This document shows positions 21,813 through 30,751 of a stretch of 64,000 bases of DNA, piece after piece. The translations under genes were made by a program, and so were the position numbers. The stretch comes from an uncultured Sphingomonadaceae bacterium (GTDB taxonomy: Bacteria > Pseudomonadota > Alphaproteobacteria > Sphingomonadales > Sphingomonadaceae), in contig CANMEE010000002.1 of NCBI GenBank assembly GCA_947496865.1, positions 248,001 to 312,000 on the forward strand. The letters are read 5' to 3'. How positions within the stretch are numbered: the stretch's first letter is position 1; each line of letters starts with the position of its first letter. The notes below the pieces were generated by a model. The model was not told where the DNA came from. It saw nothing but the letters and a program-made list of their open reading frames with translations, and did no database searches.

Positions 21813-22460
21813 ATGAGCCACTTTACCGCCGTTATTGCCGACGACCATGCGATCGTCCGTTCGGGATTGAAAGCCGCTCTGGAAAATGAGACGCTTGTTG
21901 ACGGACATATTATCGAGGTGGTCGCAGAAGCCGGCAATGGTTTGGATGCTATTGGCACCGTCAAACAACATAGACCTGATTTGCTTGTTCTTGATGTGTC
22001 GATGCCAATGGCAGGTGGTGTTGAAGTGCTCGTTGAAACAAGGCGCTGGGCGCCAGATACCCGGATCATCGTGTTCACGGGTATCTCTGCAATGGGAAAA
22101 GTCAGTGAGCTTGTCGAGGCCGGCGTTGATGGTCTGTTTTCCAAAGCCGAAGATAATCAGGGTCTTTACCAGCATGTCCCGATGATCCTTCAGGGCGGCC
22201 GATATATTTCGCCATTTTTCACCAGCATTTTGGACAATGCACCGCAGCGGAGCGCCCTGACCGACCGGGAACGACAAATATTGAATCTGATAGTGGCCGG
22301 GCAATCCAACAAGGAAATTTCCACTCATCTTGGTATCAGCGCCAAGACTGTGGATCGTCATCGCACCAATCTCATGCAGAAACTGGATGTCCATTCGGTC
22401 GCCCAGCTTATCGCTTATTCCTTGCGCGAAGGATTGATCGATCCCGCGGCGGAAGTCTGA
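21813..22460 (+). CDS. NarL/FixJ (LuxR-type HTH) response regulator
   Basis: The receiver domain has the acidic pair DD (residues 10-11), the phosphoacceptor D61 in LLVLDVSMP and the conserved T/S region VFTGIS. The C-terminal LuxR-type helix-turn-helix is LTDREROILNL-like (here LTDRERQILNLIVAGQS, then ISAKTVDRHRTNLMQKL). It has 215 residues, normal for the family. It is divergent from the sensor kinase with a 70-base shared promoter region and is followed in the same direction by a large exported protein, a candidate target. Confidence 0.92.
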   Translation: MSHFTAVIADDHAIVRSGLKAALENETLVDGHIIEVVAEAGNGLDAIGTVKQHRPDLLVLDVSMPMAGGVEVLVETRRWAPDTRIIVFTGISAMGKVSELVEAGVDGLFSKAEDNQGLYQHVPMILQGGRYISPFFTSILDNAPQRSALTDRERQILNLIVAGQSNKEISTHLGISAKTVDRHRTNLMQKLDVHSVAQLIAYSLREGLIDPAAEV

Positions 22461-22627
22461 TCCCTTAAAAGATATAGTGTCGGAAGAAATTGTTACCATG
22501 ACCGGCAAATAGCTGCGGGGGCCCCGATTTTGAAATGGGGGATTCACCTCATTCAGCATCACATCCTTCCTTGCTACTCAGGATGACAGGGAGTGGGATC
22601 ATATTGGTCCCCGAAGAAAAGGAAGAG

Positions 22628-24304
22628 ATGATGAAAAAGGGAAACAACGCCATTCGGGGTAAGAAAATCGGTTTGAAAATTTCGGCCGCCTTGCTGACGC
22701 TGGCCGCAGCCGGTGCGGTTATCGCCCCGCTGCCACATCAGACAGCGCAGGCACAGATTCCCGGGTTGCTGCCAAAGGCAGAACAGGTAGCGGTCACAGA
22801 GCCCATGGCTATTGATGGCGTCTGGCAAATTCGCGAACTGGGCAAACATATTATCGTCGAGGCCGGACGTGCTTACGCACTTGAAAGCTGGATCCACGCA
22901 TTTGTCTTTGAAATTCAGCCCGAAATGGTTGTGCTGCGCAATTTCAAACAGCAAGCACCCAATGTTTATGTGGCGGACGACCTGCCCCTGATGGCGAAGG
23001 CCAATATGGTGGTTGAGGAAGACGGTTCGATCACAGCGACGGTGGCATCTCTGGTTCCGGTCACTTACCATCTTGACCCGGTCGAGCTATTCTATCCCCA
23101 GCATTTTATTGCAGCGATACAGGAAAGCCAGGTGTCCGCCCAATATAGTGGCCGTCTCGGACCGCCATCACATGCGCTGGGGCCACCACAAACCGGTGTT
23201 ATCGGGCATCCCAGAATTGAAGCTCAACCGGCATTGGAGCCGGGCATCACAGAGCCTTATGTGGAGCGGTGTGGCAATTGCGGTCTTTCACCCTCGGGCG
23301 TAGCCGGGCAGGCCGAACTGGCTACCAACAGCAATGAAAGCGCCGATGAAGGCGGTCTTTCCGACGGAGCCAAGCTGGGTATTGGTACAGTCGTAGCCGG
23401 AGGTATCGCCTACAAGGCAAGCGGATCCATCGGCAAGACCGCCAAAATGGTCGGCTCGGCCGGAAGGGTTCCTCGCGGTGGTATAGCCGCAACGAAACTG
23501 ACCGAAGGACGCCTTAGAGGCAATATCTTGCAAAAGGCCGGTCCCAAGGGAACTGGACGGCTTATCGGGAAAGGCACGGCCGCACAGGCAGCCCGTGGAA
23601 TCGGCGGAGCCACCAACGAAGCGAAATTGATGCAGCGCATTAACAAGGCTGGTGATATTTCCAAATTGAACAAAGCCGGTCGTGCGGCGCAGGTGGCGCG
23701 CGGTGCGGGCGGAATAAAAGCCGCATCCACCGCTGCAGACGCTGCTAAGCTTGCTAAAATGACCAAAGCCGGCGCGACCGCCGGAAAACTAGGCAGGGCG
23801 GGCCGTGCAGCGGTGGCAGGCACAGGCGTAGGTGCGGTCGTAGTGGTGGCTGAAATCGCCGCGACCGAAGGCATTGAGGCCGTCACCGGAGCCGATATTC
23901 AGGATCCGGTCTCCACCACGTTCCAATATGGAGCCGCGATTTTCGACAAGGATGTAACCTTGGGTGACGTCGCAAAGGCACGAGCAGCGCATCACCGGGA
24001 GAATTTCCGCAAAATTGGTGAAACATTCACCACAAAAGGAAAGATGAAGGAGAATCTGCAAGCCTATGGTGATAAAAATCGTGCGAAAGTCGAAAATGCC
24101 ACCGGCATGGACCTGCAAAGCGGCAGGGAACGGCGCGCAGCTTATGGAGCGGCCCTGACTGGTGACAAGCCTGTCGCAGCGACTGCGAAGGTCATGGGCG
24201 ATCGGGCCAAACATCACCTAGAAAATACCGGCAAGGTCACGAAGAAAGTCGGTTGTGGTCTGGGCAATATTTTCCGCAAGAAGGAAAATGATAAGAAGTG
24301 CTAA
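22628..24304 (+). CDS. Exported Ala/Gly/Lys-rich protein of unknown function
   Basis: I do not recognise the family. From the ATG pair at 22628/22631, behind GAAAAGGAAGAG, the product has a signal peptide ending AQAQ. About 180 residues of folded-looking sequence follow (IDGVWQIRELGKHIIVEAGRA, VPVTYHLDPVELFYPQHFI), then a CGNCG pair. From about residue 220 it is a basic low-complexity region with repeated AGRAA, AAQVARG and KAG units, a glycine-zipper hydrophobic segment (AVAGTGVGAVVVVAEIAA), and a charged C-terminus ending with a cysteine. The layout recalls linker regions of secreted toxins but no toxin domain is visible. It follows a two-component system and ends in a strong terminator. 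Confidence 0.75.
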   Translation: MMKKGNNAIRGKKIGLKISAALLTLAAAGAVIAPLPHQTAQAQIPGLLPKAEQVAVTEPMAIDGVWQIRELGKHIIVEAGRAYALESWIHAFVFEIQPEMVVLRNFKQQAPNVYVADDLPLMAKANMVVEEDGSITATVASLVPVTYHLDPVELFYPQHFIAAIQESQVSAQYSGRLGPPSHALGPPQTGVIGHPRIEAQPALEPGITEPYVERCGNCGLSPSGVAGQAELATNSNESADEGGLSDGAKLGIGTVVAGGIAYKASGSIGKTAKMVGSAGRVPRGGIAATKLTEGRLRGNILQKAGPKGTGRLIGKGTAAQAARGIGGATNEAKLMQRINKAGDISKLNKAGRAAQVARGAGGIKAASTAADAAKLAKMTKAGATAGKLGRAGRAAVAGTGVGAVVVVAEIAATEGIEAVTGADIQDPVSTTFQYGAAIFDKDVTLGDVAKARAAHHRENFRKIGETFTTKGKMKENLQAYGDKNRAKVENATGMDLQSGRERRAAYGAALTGDKPVAATAKVMGDRAKHHLENTGKVTKKVGCGLGNIFRKKENDKKC

Positions 24305-24349
24305 CCTGATCGACATTGGAAGCGACCCCCGATATCGACAGGTCAGGAC

Positions 24350-24380
24350 AAGGAGGAGCGGCAACCGCTCCTCCTTATTC
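24350..24380. terminator. Perfect 12-bp stem terminator between convergent genes
   Basis: AAGGAGGAGCGG (24350-24361) pairs with CCGCTCCTCCTT (24365-24376) around a CAA loop, with T-rich sequence after it. It lies 45 bases after the stop at 24304 and before the convergent gene ending at 24440. Confidence 0.85.
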
Positions 24381-24439
24381 ATTTGGCGCATCGCAATGGA
24401 GCATTGGAATCGTCAATAATAGATTTTCGAAGTTTGTTA

Positions 24440-25135
24440 TTATGTCCGCTTTTGCGCCAACCAGATCATATGTTTGGCGCCTTTGCCATTGGCGCGGGCG
24501 GAGACGGTTTTTTCTTCTGTCGCAAAACCGCATTGCTGCAGGCGTCTGGTAAACACTGCGTCGCCCGCGCTGGACCAGATGGCTAATATTCCGCCTGGCC
24601 GGAGTGCGGCCTTGGCTGCCGATAGACCAGCCATGCTATATAGCCGGTCATTATCGCCCTGCGTTAAGCCATCGGGGCCATTGTCGACATCCAGCAATAT
24701 CGTATCATATTGGCTGTTGGCCTCTGCGATAATTGCGCTGACATCGCCGACGATGGTTTTTACCCGCGGGTCATCGAGGCAGTGATCGGTCAGTTGCACC
24801 ATCGGACCGCGCGCCCATTCCAATATGGCAGGGATGAGTTCGGCAACTTCAATTTCTGCTGTTTCGGGCAATATTGCCTGTGCCGCACGAAGGGTGAAGC
24901 CCATGCCATAACCACCGATCAGGATGCGCGGACTGGGCGTGCGTAACCGTTCGCAGCTTAGCGTCGCGAGCGCTTCTTCCGACCCGCTCAAACGGCTGTT
25001 CATTAATTCAATCCGGCCCAGCATGATCGAGAATTCGTCACCATGTTTCAGCGCACGGCGGAACAGGCGCAGTTCGCCGCCATGCTCATTGCCGCGAGGA
25101 ATTTTGGCAGTCCCCAAAAGTTCCCGAGCGATCAA
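24440..25135 (-). CDS. Spermidine-synthase-like SAM-dependent methyltransferase fold protein
   Basis: Sequence features are those of the spermidine synthase-like superfamily: PRILIGGYGMGFTLRAA (nucleotide-binding loop), EIEVAELIPAILEWAR, DPRVKTIVGDV, YDTILLDVDNGPDGL and AALRPGGILAIWSS. The usual polyamine-site residues cannot be checked confidently, so aminopropyl transfer should not be assumed. I place the start at the TTG at 25135, which overlaps the upstream SDR stop as TTGA and gives IARELLGTAKIP. The two genes form an overlapping pair. Confidence 0.78.
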   Translation of the reverse strand: MIARELLGTAKIPRGNEHGGELRLFRRALKHGDEFSIMLGRIELMNSRLSGSEEALATLSCERLRTPSPRILIGGYGMGFTLRAAQAILPETAEIEVAELIPAILEWARGPMVQLTDHCLDDPRVKTIVGDVSAIIAEANSQYDTILLDVDNGPDGLTQGDNDRLYSMAGLSAAKAALRPGGILAIWSSAGDAVFTRRLQQCGFATEEKTVSARANGKGAKHMIWLAQKRT

Positions 25136-25851
25136 CGCACAAAACTCGCGCCATTGGCATCCAGCACTGCCCCGGTCATCGAGGGCGGGGCGTCCAGCGC
25201 GCAATATTTGGCCATGGACGCAATTTCTTCCGGTTGGGCGACGCGGCCAAGAGGGATGTCTTTTAGCAATTTATCGCCGCCCCGACTTTCCAGATAATCC
25301 TCAGCCATGCCGGTCATCGTGAAACCGGGGCAGATGGCAAAGGCGAGGATTTCTTCGTTGGCATAGCCACGCGCTATGGTTTTGGTCATTGCAACCATTC
25401 CGCCTTTTGATGCCGCATAATGCCAATGATCCGGGCCGTCTCCGCGATAGGCCGCGCGGCTGGCAATATTGATCACCCTGCCGCCGTTTCCGCGCGTTTG
25501 AAAATGCTGGACGGCCAATCTGCAAAGCTGCGCTGACGCTGTGAGATTCACTTGCATGGTGCGGCTCCAGCTATCCAGCCAGTCAGCATCACTGCCAGCA
25601 ATGGGATTGGGGTCAAAAATCCCGGCATTGTTGATCAGGATATCGATCCTGCCATCCAATCGATCCAAAGCATCATGCCACAATTGGGGCGCAGCCTCAG
25701 GGTTGGAAAAATCCGATTTTAGCAGACCTGCCTCTCCAGATGTACTCTGCCCGATGGCGTTGATCGTTTGCGGATCAAAGCTATCCAATATGGCGTTGCC
25801 AATGCCGCGACTGGCACCTGTTACCAATATATGTGTTTTTGCATTTGTCAT
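25132..25851 (-). CDS. Short-chain dehydrogenase/reductase
   Basis: A classical SDR of about 239 residues: nucleotide-binding TGASRGIGNAI, NNAGIF, catalytic serine in NIASRAA, and the YAASKGG Tyr-Lys pair (written WHYAASKGG), then ICPGFTMTGM and a C-terminal MTGAVLDANGASFV. The ATG at 25851 places the Rossmann strand immediately after the start. The substrate is unknown. It overlaps the spermidine-synthase-like gene downstream. Confidence 0.88.
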   Translation of the reverse strand: MTNAKTHILVTGASRGIGNAILDSFDPQTINAIGQSTSGEAGLLKSDFSNPEAAPQLWHDALDRLDGRIDILINNAGIFDPNPIAGSDADWLDSWSRTMQVNLTASAQLCRLAVQHFQTRGNGGRVINIASRAAYRGDGPDHWHYAASKGGMVAMTKTIARGYANEEILAFAICPGFTMTGMAEDYLESRGGDKLLKDIPLGRVAQPEEIASMAKYCALDAPPSMTGAVLDANGASFVR

Positions 25852-26090
25852 GACCGCGACAAATAGGGCGCGGATCGTCAAAGGTCCAACAAGAGATGCC
25901 AAACCGCTGATATTTTTAATAGCGCTTCTGTGATTTAAAGGAGTGAACGGGCAATTTGCATCCAGAAATCGGACATGCAGCGCAGAAAAACCCCGCTATC
26001 CTGTTTGCATGCCGCTATGTTTTCGCTAAAGCACTGGTTCGTTTACAAAGACTCCAGCCATGTGCGGGGTCTCTGATCAGGGGACAAAAA

Positions 26091-26489
26091 TTGGTTAAGC
26101 CAACGAACCGGCCATTATCGCCGCATTTGGGAATTTATAAATGGGGTCCGGCTATGCTGGTCTCTATTCTTCATCGCGCCACGGGTGACGCGCTCGCTCT
26201 GCTGGGCGCACCGATATTGGTTTGGTGGCTGTACAGTATCTCTGCCGGGCCAGAGTCTTACGAGTTTTTCACCGGCATCATGACCACTATTCCCGGTTTC
26301 ATCGTAATGATCGGGATGACCTTTGCCCTGTTCGAACATACATATTCCGGCCTGCGCCATTTCGTGCTTGATGCCGGGGCAGGTTATGAACTCCAGACGA
26401 ACAAGCTTTGGTCGGCTGCTGTGCCGGTACTGGCGCTGTTTTCAACTGCTGCGCTCTGGTTTTTCATCTCTTCAAAGTTGATTGGATAA
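26091..26489 (+). CDS. sdhC: Succinate dehydrogenase cytochrome b556 subunit
   Basis: A membrane anchor of complex II that holds haem b and ubiquinone. The TTG at 26091 is chosen because GGGGA lies 7 bases upstream and the product then begins VKPTNRPLSPHLGIYKW, as is usual. Family signatures are SILHRATGDAL and the haem-ligand region HTYSGLRHFVLD. Three membrane helices give 132 residues. First gene of sdhC-sdhD-sdhA. Confidence 0.93.
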   Translation: MVKPTNRPLSPHLGIYKWGPAMLVSILHRATGDALALLGAPILVWWLYSISAGPESYEFFTGIMTTIPGFIVMIGMTFALFEHTYSGLRHFVLDAGAGYELQTNKLWSAAVPVLALFSTAALWFFISSKLIG

Positions 26490-26493
26490 GACG

Positions 26494-26883
26494 ATGGGAT
26501 CAGGAACAAATATCGGTAAAGTGCGCGGTCATGGCTCTGCGCAACATGGCGCCCATCACTGGATGGTTCAGCGGGTTACTGCTGTTGGCAACCTCGCACT
26601 AATCGCATGGCTGATTATCTCTTTGCTGAGACTGCCCACTTATGAACATGAACTGCTGATTGGCTGGCTGTCTTCGCCATTGGTTGCGGTTCCGATGATG
26701 TTGATGCTGGTTAGCATCTTCTGGCACTTGCGGCTGGGACTGCAGGTATTGATTGAGGACTATATTCCCGATCATGGCCTGAAATTCGGCATCATCATCT
26801 TGCTTAACTTTTTCGCCATTGGCGGTGCAGCGTTAGGAATATTCGCTGTTGCCAAGGTCGCCTTTACCGGAGTGGTCGCTTAA
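26494..26883 (+). CDS. sdhD: Succinate dehydrogenase hydrophobic membrane anchor subunit
   Basis: Second membrane anchor of complex II. The 129 residues have three helices and the conserved [23 protein letters not shown] N-terminus (here [15 protein letters not shown]), with a histidine in [17 protein letters not shown]. The ATG at 26494 lies 4 bases after the sdhC stop; its stop TAA overlaps the sdhA ATG by one base. Confidence 0.92.
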   Translation: MGSGTNIGKVRGHGSAQHGAHHWMVQRVTAVGNLALIAWLIISLLRLPTYEHELLIGWLSSPLVAVPMMLMLVSIFWHLRLGLQVLIEDYIPDHGLKFGIIILLNFFAIGGAALGIFAVAKVAFTGVVA

Positions 26884-28715
26884 TGACTGACACAGATTCA
26901 AAGCCCGCCTATAAGATTATTGACCATACGTTCGACACCGTCGTCGTGGGTGCCGGCGGGTCCGGTTTGCGCGCAACCATGGGTTCCGCAGAAGCCGGTT
27001 TGAAAACCGCGTGCATTACCAAAGTTTTTCCAACCCGCTCGCATACAGTGGCTGCGCAAGGCGGCATTGCGGCCTCGCTGGGTAACAATACGCCGGATCA
27101 TTGGTCATGGCATATGTATGACACGGTCAAAGGTTCTGATTGGCTCGGTGACCAAGATGCGATTGAATATCTCGTCCGTGAAGCGCCTCAGGCAGTCTAT
27201 GAACTCGAGCATGCTGGCGTGCCATTCTCGCGCAATGAAGATGGCACCATCTATCAACGCCCCTTTGGCGGCCATATGCAGAATATGGGCGATGGTCCTC
27301 CAGTACAGCGGACTTGTGCCGCGGCGGACCGTACCGGTCACGCCATGTTGCACGCGCTCTATCAGCAGAGCCTGAAATATGACGCGGATTTCTTCATTGA
27401 ATATTTCGCGATCGACCTGATCATGGAAGACGGCGAATGTCGCGGAGTAATCGCTATTTGCTTGGAAGACGGTTCTATCCATCGCTTCCGCGCGCATGCG
27501 GTTGTGCTGGCAACCGGCGGCTCTGGCCGCTGCTATTATAGCGCAACCTCTGCGCACGCCTGTACCGGTGACGGCGGCGGCATGGCGCTGCGTGCTGGCC
27601 TGCCGTTGCAGGATATGGAATTTGTCCAGTTCCACCCCACCGGCATTTACGGCGCGGGTGTATTGATTACCGAAGGCGCACGCGGGGAAGGCGGTTATCT
27701 GACCAACTCCGAAGGCGAGCGTTTCATGGAACGCTATGCACCGAGTGCAAAAGATCTCGCGTCTCGTGACGTGGTTTCTCGCTGCATGGCAACCGAAATC
27801 CGTGAGGGTCGCGGCGTTGGGCCAGAGAAAGATCATATCTATCTCCACCTCGATCATATCGCCCCAGAAGTTCTGGCGGAACGGTTGCCCGGCATTACCG
27901 AAACGGGCAAGATTTTTGCGGGCATTGATCTGACGCGTCAGGCGCTACCGGTGGTACCAACAGTGCACTATAATATGGGCGGCATACCCTGTAACTATCA
28001 TGGCGAAGTGGTGAACCCGACGAAGGATGATCCGGACGCCGTGGTGCCGGGTCTATATTCTGTGGGTGAAGCAGCCTGTGTGTCCGTTCATGGTGCCAAC
28101 CGTCTAGGCTCCAACTCACTGATCGATCTCGTGGTCTTTGGCCGCGCCACTGGCCTAAGGCTAAAAGACAAGCTGAAACCCGGTACGTCGCATAAGCCGT
28201 TGCCGAAAGACTCAGCTGATCTGTCTTTGGCTCGCTTGGACCATTTCCGATATGCGAAAGGTGGCACAACGACTGCGGCATTGCGTACGGAAATGCAAAA
28301 GACGATGCAGAAAAACTGTGCCGTGTTCCGCGATGATGAGTTGCTGGCCCAAGGCGTGAAAGAGATGCGGGCGGTGAACAATAAAATGGGCGATGTCAGT
28401 GTGACTGACCGTTCGCTCATTTGGAACACCGATCTCATCGAAACGCTGGAGCTCGACAATCTGATGGCCCAAGCCGTCGTTACGATGGAGAGTGCTGCAA
28501 ACCGCAAGGAAAGCCGCGGGGCCCATATGCAGGAAGATTATGAAGACCGGAATGATAAGGAATGGATGAAGCACACCGTTGCGACATTTGACGGTTGGGG
28601 CGGCCCCGACAAGGCGCGCGGTACCGGCAAGGTCGATATCAGCTATCGTCCGGTTCATGATTATACACTGACCGACGAAGCGGAATATGTGAAACCGAAG
28701 AAGCGGGTTTACTAA
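26883..28715 (+). CDS. sdhA: Succinate dehydrogenase flavoprotein subunit
   Basis: The catalytic subunit that oxidises succinate to fumarate in the TCA cycle. Features: FAD-binding [12 protein letters not shown], the covalent-FAD histidine H54 in [11 protein letters not shown], active-site segments [25 protein letters not shown] residues (HPTGIYGAG and EGARGEGG) and [19 protein letters not shown]. Length 610 is normal. The TAATG junction couples it to sdhD. Unusually, no sdhB follows; the next gene is a methyltransferase and no iron-sulphur subunit is found anywhere else in the window. Confidence 0.97.
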   Translation: MTDTDSKPAYKIIDHTFDTVVVGAGGSGLRATMGSAEAGLKTACITKVFPTRSHTVAAQGGIAASLGNNTPDHWSWHMYDTVKGSDWLGDQDAIEYLVREAPQAVYELEHAGVPFSRNEDGTIYQRPFGGHMQNMGDGPPVQRTCAAADRTGHAMLHALYQQSLKYDADFFIEYFAIDLIMEDGECRGVIAICLEDGSIHRFRAHAVVLATGGSGRCYYSATSAHACTGDGGGMALRAGLPLQDMEFVQFHPTGIYGAGVLITEGARGEGGYLTNSEGERFMERYAPSAKDLASRDVVSRCMATEIREGRGVGPEKDHIYLHLDHIAPEVLAERLPGITETGKIFAGIDLTRQALPVVPTVHYNMGGIPCNYHGEVVNPTKDDPDAVVPGLYSVGEAACVSVHGANRLGSNSLIDLVVFGRATGLRLKDKLKPGTSHKPLPKDSADLSLARLDHFRYAKGGTTTAALRTEMQKTMQKNCAVFRDDELLAQGVKEMRAVNNKMGDVSVTDRSLIWNTDLIETLELDNLMAQAVVTMESAANRKESRGAHMQEDYEDRNDKEWMKHTVATFDGWGGPDKARGTGKVDISYRPVHDYTLTDEAEYVKPKKRVY

Positions 28716-28783
28716 CTTTCAGAAACTGTTCCGGATGACTGGTTGCCGCTTCTGTTCAACATAGCGAAGGTTTGTATCAATCC

Positions 28784-29599
28784 ATGGCTAATGAAGACCA
28801 GAAAGAATATTGGAATGACAATGCTGGCCTGAAATGGGCGGAGCAACAAGATGTAATGGACGCCCTTTTGTCGCCGGTCACGTCGTTGCTGATAGATGCT
28901 GCTGCCATCGCATCTGGCGAGCGGGTTATGGATATTGGTTGCGGTACAGGCGAAACATCTCTGATTGCGGCTGACGCTGGAGCGGATGTCATTGGTGTTG
29001 ATATATCCGAACCCATGCTTGATCTGGCCCGCTCACGCGCGGATGGCCGGGCCAATTTAATATTAGCCGATGCGTCCGACTATCGTGCGGATGAAGGTTT
29101 CGACCTGATCATGTCGCGTTTCGGTGTGATGTTCTTTGACGATCCGGTCACTGCGTTCACCAATATCAAGGCCAATTTGAAGCCCGGCGGCCGCATGGTT
29201 TTTGCCTGCTGGGACCACCCGAAACTGAACAAATGGGTGATGGTGCCTATGGCGGCGATTAAGCCGTTATTGCCAGAGGCACCAGAGACAGACCCGCATG
29301 CACCGGGTCCTTTTGCATTTGCAGATGCGGACAGGCTCAAAGGCATATTGACCGAGGCGGGTTTTGACGATGTGTCGATGACTGCTCACAGCGTTGATAT
29401 TTGCATGTCGCAATCCGGAGGCGTTGATGGGGCTGTCTATTTTTCATCACAAATTGGCCCTGCATCGCGAGCGCTGGGAGAGGTTGATGAGGCGTTGAGG
29501 CCTCAGCTTTTGGATGCTTTGAAAGAGGCACTTGCGCCTTTTGATGATGGAGGTAGGGTCGCGTTGGCCGGCGGTATCTGGATTGTGCAAGCACGCTGA
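28784..29599 (+). CDS. Class I SAM-dependent methyltransferase
   Basis: A Rossmann-type methyltransferase of about 271 residues: MDIGCGTGETSLIAADAGADVIGVDIS (motif I and II), LILADASDYR, FDLIMSRFGVMFFDDP and LKPGGRMVFACW. It resembles UbiE/Trans-aconitate-type enzymes but a substrate cannot be assigned. An upstream in-frame TTG at 28772 is an alternative start. It occupies the place where sdhB is usually found, 68 bases after sdhA. Confidence 0.85.
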   Translation: MANEDQKEYWNDNAGLKWAEQQDVMDALLSPVTSLLIDAAAIASGERVMDIGCGTGETSLIAADAGADVIGVDISEPMLDLARSRADGRANLILADASDYRADEGFDLIMSRFGVMFFDDPVTAFTNIKANLKPGGRMVFACWDHPKLNKWVMVPMAAIKPLLPEAPETDPHAPGPFAFADADRLKGILTEAGFDDVSMTAHSVDICMSQSGGVDGAVYFSSQIGPASRALGEVDEALRPQLLDALKEALAPFDDGGRVALAGGIWIVQAR

Positions 29600-29628
29600 A
29601 TATCGTTGCCTTTACAGCATCAATTCCC

Positions 29629-30174
29629 TCAAAAGCCTTTTAAATCATAGGCTAATGCGATCTTAAACGGTCGGGGTGGGGCGAGGCAACCTTTCGTCAC
29701 AGCCACACCTTTCAAAAAACTCCGCCGTGCGTTGCCTGCCGCTATTGCCGTTTGGAATCGACGCTTTGCTGCATTGGATCCACTGAGCTCGCGGACAACC
29801 CCCCGAAATGGGATGAGACCACCGATCAAGGAACCGGCAACCCGGCTTATTCCCTCTTCGCGTTTTTCGGCCAGATTTTCTTCCTGCAGTTGATTGATAT
29901 CGGGGCCTAGCACATAGTCTAGCTCTGCAATTTCGATGGCGAGAGCTCGGCAACCGCGCATGTTTTCCAGATCATAAGGATGGTTCTGAACAGCAATGAG
30001 CTTGGCCGGTATGGGGTCTTTCCGAAGATTGATATCTTTTGCCGGCTGCATCACCGCATTTTGCGCATGCTGTTGTATCGGAAGGTTCTTTTGCGGCATT
30101 GCGCCATGTGCGCTGGTCGCAAGACAGAGGGCGCCAGCAGTAAAAGCACTGACCGTGGCTTTGTTGGTGGACAT
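29629..30174 (-). CDS. Secreted hypothetical protein, paralogue A of a tandem pair
   Basis: It has a signal peptide (AGALCLATSAHGA) and a core shared with the next gene upstream: IPAKLIAVQNHPYDL, RGCRAL, AEKREE, GGLIPFRGVVRELSG and FLKGV...GC.AP.RP. Two cysteines are conserved between the paralogues. An AGAAGGA SD precedes the ATG. Function unknown. It is probably the third gene of an operon with the hydroxyacid dehydrogenase and paralogue B. Confidence 0.75.
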   Translation of the reverse strand: MSTNKATVSAFTAGALCLATSAHGAMPQKNLPIQQHAQNAVMQPAKDINLRKDPIPAKLIAVQNHPYDLENMRGCRALAIEIAELDYVLGPDINQLQEENLAEKREEGISRVAGSLIGGLIPFRGVVRELSGSNAAKRRFQTAIAAGNARRSFLKGVAVTKGCLAPPRPFKIALAYDLKGF

Positions 30175-30220
30175 TAGTCCTTCTCTAGCTGCCCCCTAGA
30201 TTATGCCCCACAATATCTGT

Positions 30221-30730
30221 TTAGGGACGGGCAGGGGCTTTGCAACCTCGTTCCCGGCCAACGCCTTTCAAGAAGCCGCGTCGAACGACGCCAGCATAAA
30301 CGGCCCTGTTATATTTGCGTTCGTCTCCGGCTGCACCGGATACTTCGCGCACAATGCCGCGAAAGGGTATCAAGCCACCCAGCAGTCCGCCGCCGACACG
30401 GCCCGCAGTTTCTTCCCGTTTCTCGGCTTTGGATTTATCGACTTTTTCATTTATATCGGCCGCCAGAACCGCATTCAGCTCTTTCACTTCTTTTATGATC
30501 GCAGCGCAGCGACCCAGACCCTTGAGAGAATAGGGATCATCCTGAATGGCGATCAGTTTTGCCGGGATTTTGGTTTTTTTCAGGCCAACATCTTTGACCG
30601 GGGTGGTTGCTGCATCTCTTGCATGTGTTTCCATGGACTGATCCGGATCAGCTTTTTGGGCCTGTGCCGGCGCGACCAGAAAAACTGTTGCCGCGGCTGA
30701 CACCGTAGCCAATTTCATCAAGTTTCGCAT
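30221..30730 (-). CDS. Secreted hypothetical protein, paralogue B of a tandem pair
   Basis: Signal peptide MRNLMKLATVSAAATVFLVAPAQA, then the shared core: VKDVGLKKTKIPAKLIAIQDD-type residues (IPAKLIAIQDDPYSL), GRCAAI, AEKREE, a glycine-zipper-like GGGLLGGLIPFRGIVREVSG and RRGFLKGVGRERGCKAP. It starts 21 bases after the hydroxyacid dehydrogenase stop with a GGGGATAA SD. The two conserved cysteines would be oxidised in the periplasm. No known family comes to mind. Confidence 0.76.
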   Translation of the reverse strand: MRNLMKLATVSAAATVFLVAPAQAQKADPDQSMETHARDAATTPVKDVGLKKTKIPAKLIAIQDDPYSLKGLGRCAAIIKEVKELNAVLAADINEKVDKSKAEKREETAGRVGGGLLGGLIPFRGIVREVSGAAGDERKYNRAVYAGVVRRGFLKGVGRERGCKAPARP

Positions 30731-30751
30731 CGTTTATCCCCTTTTTTTTCT

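Noticed and set aside
22535..22627. N-terminal extension of the exported Ala/Gly/Lys-rich protein, with a dispersed-repeat-like sequence
   Set aside because: The stretch resembles a TCATCCTGAG...GGAT repeat loosely. The signal peptide and SD place the start at 22628, so the upstream part is probably untranslated, and the repeat match is too weak to call.
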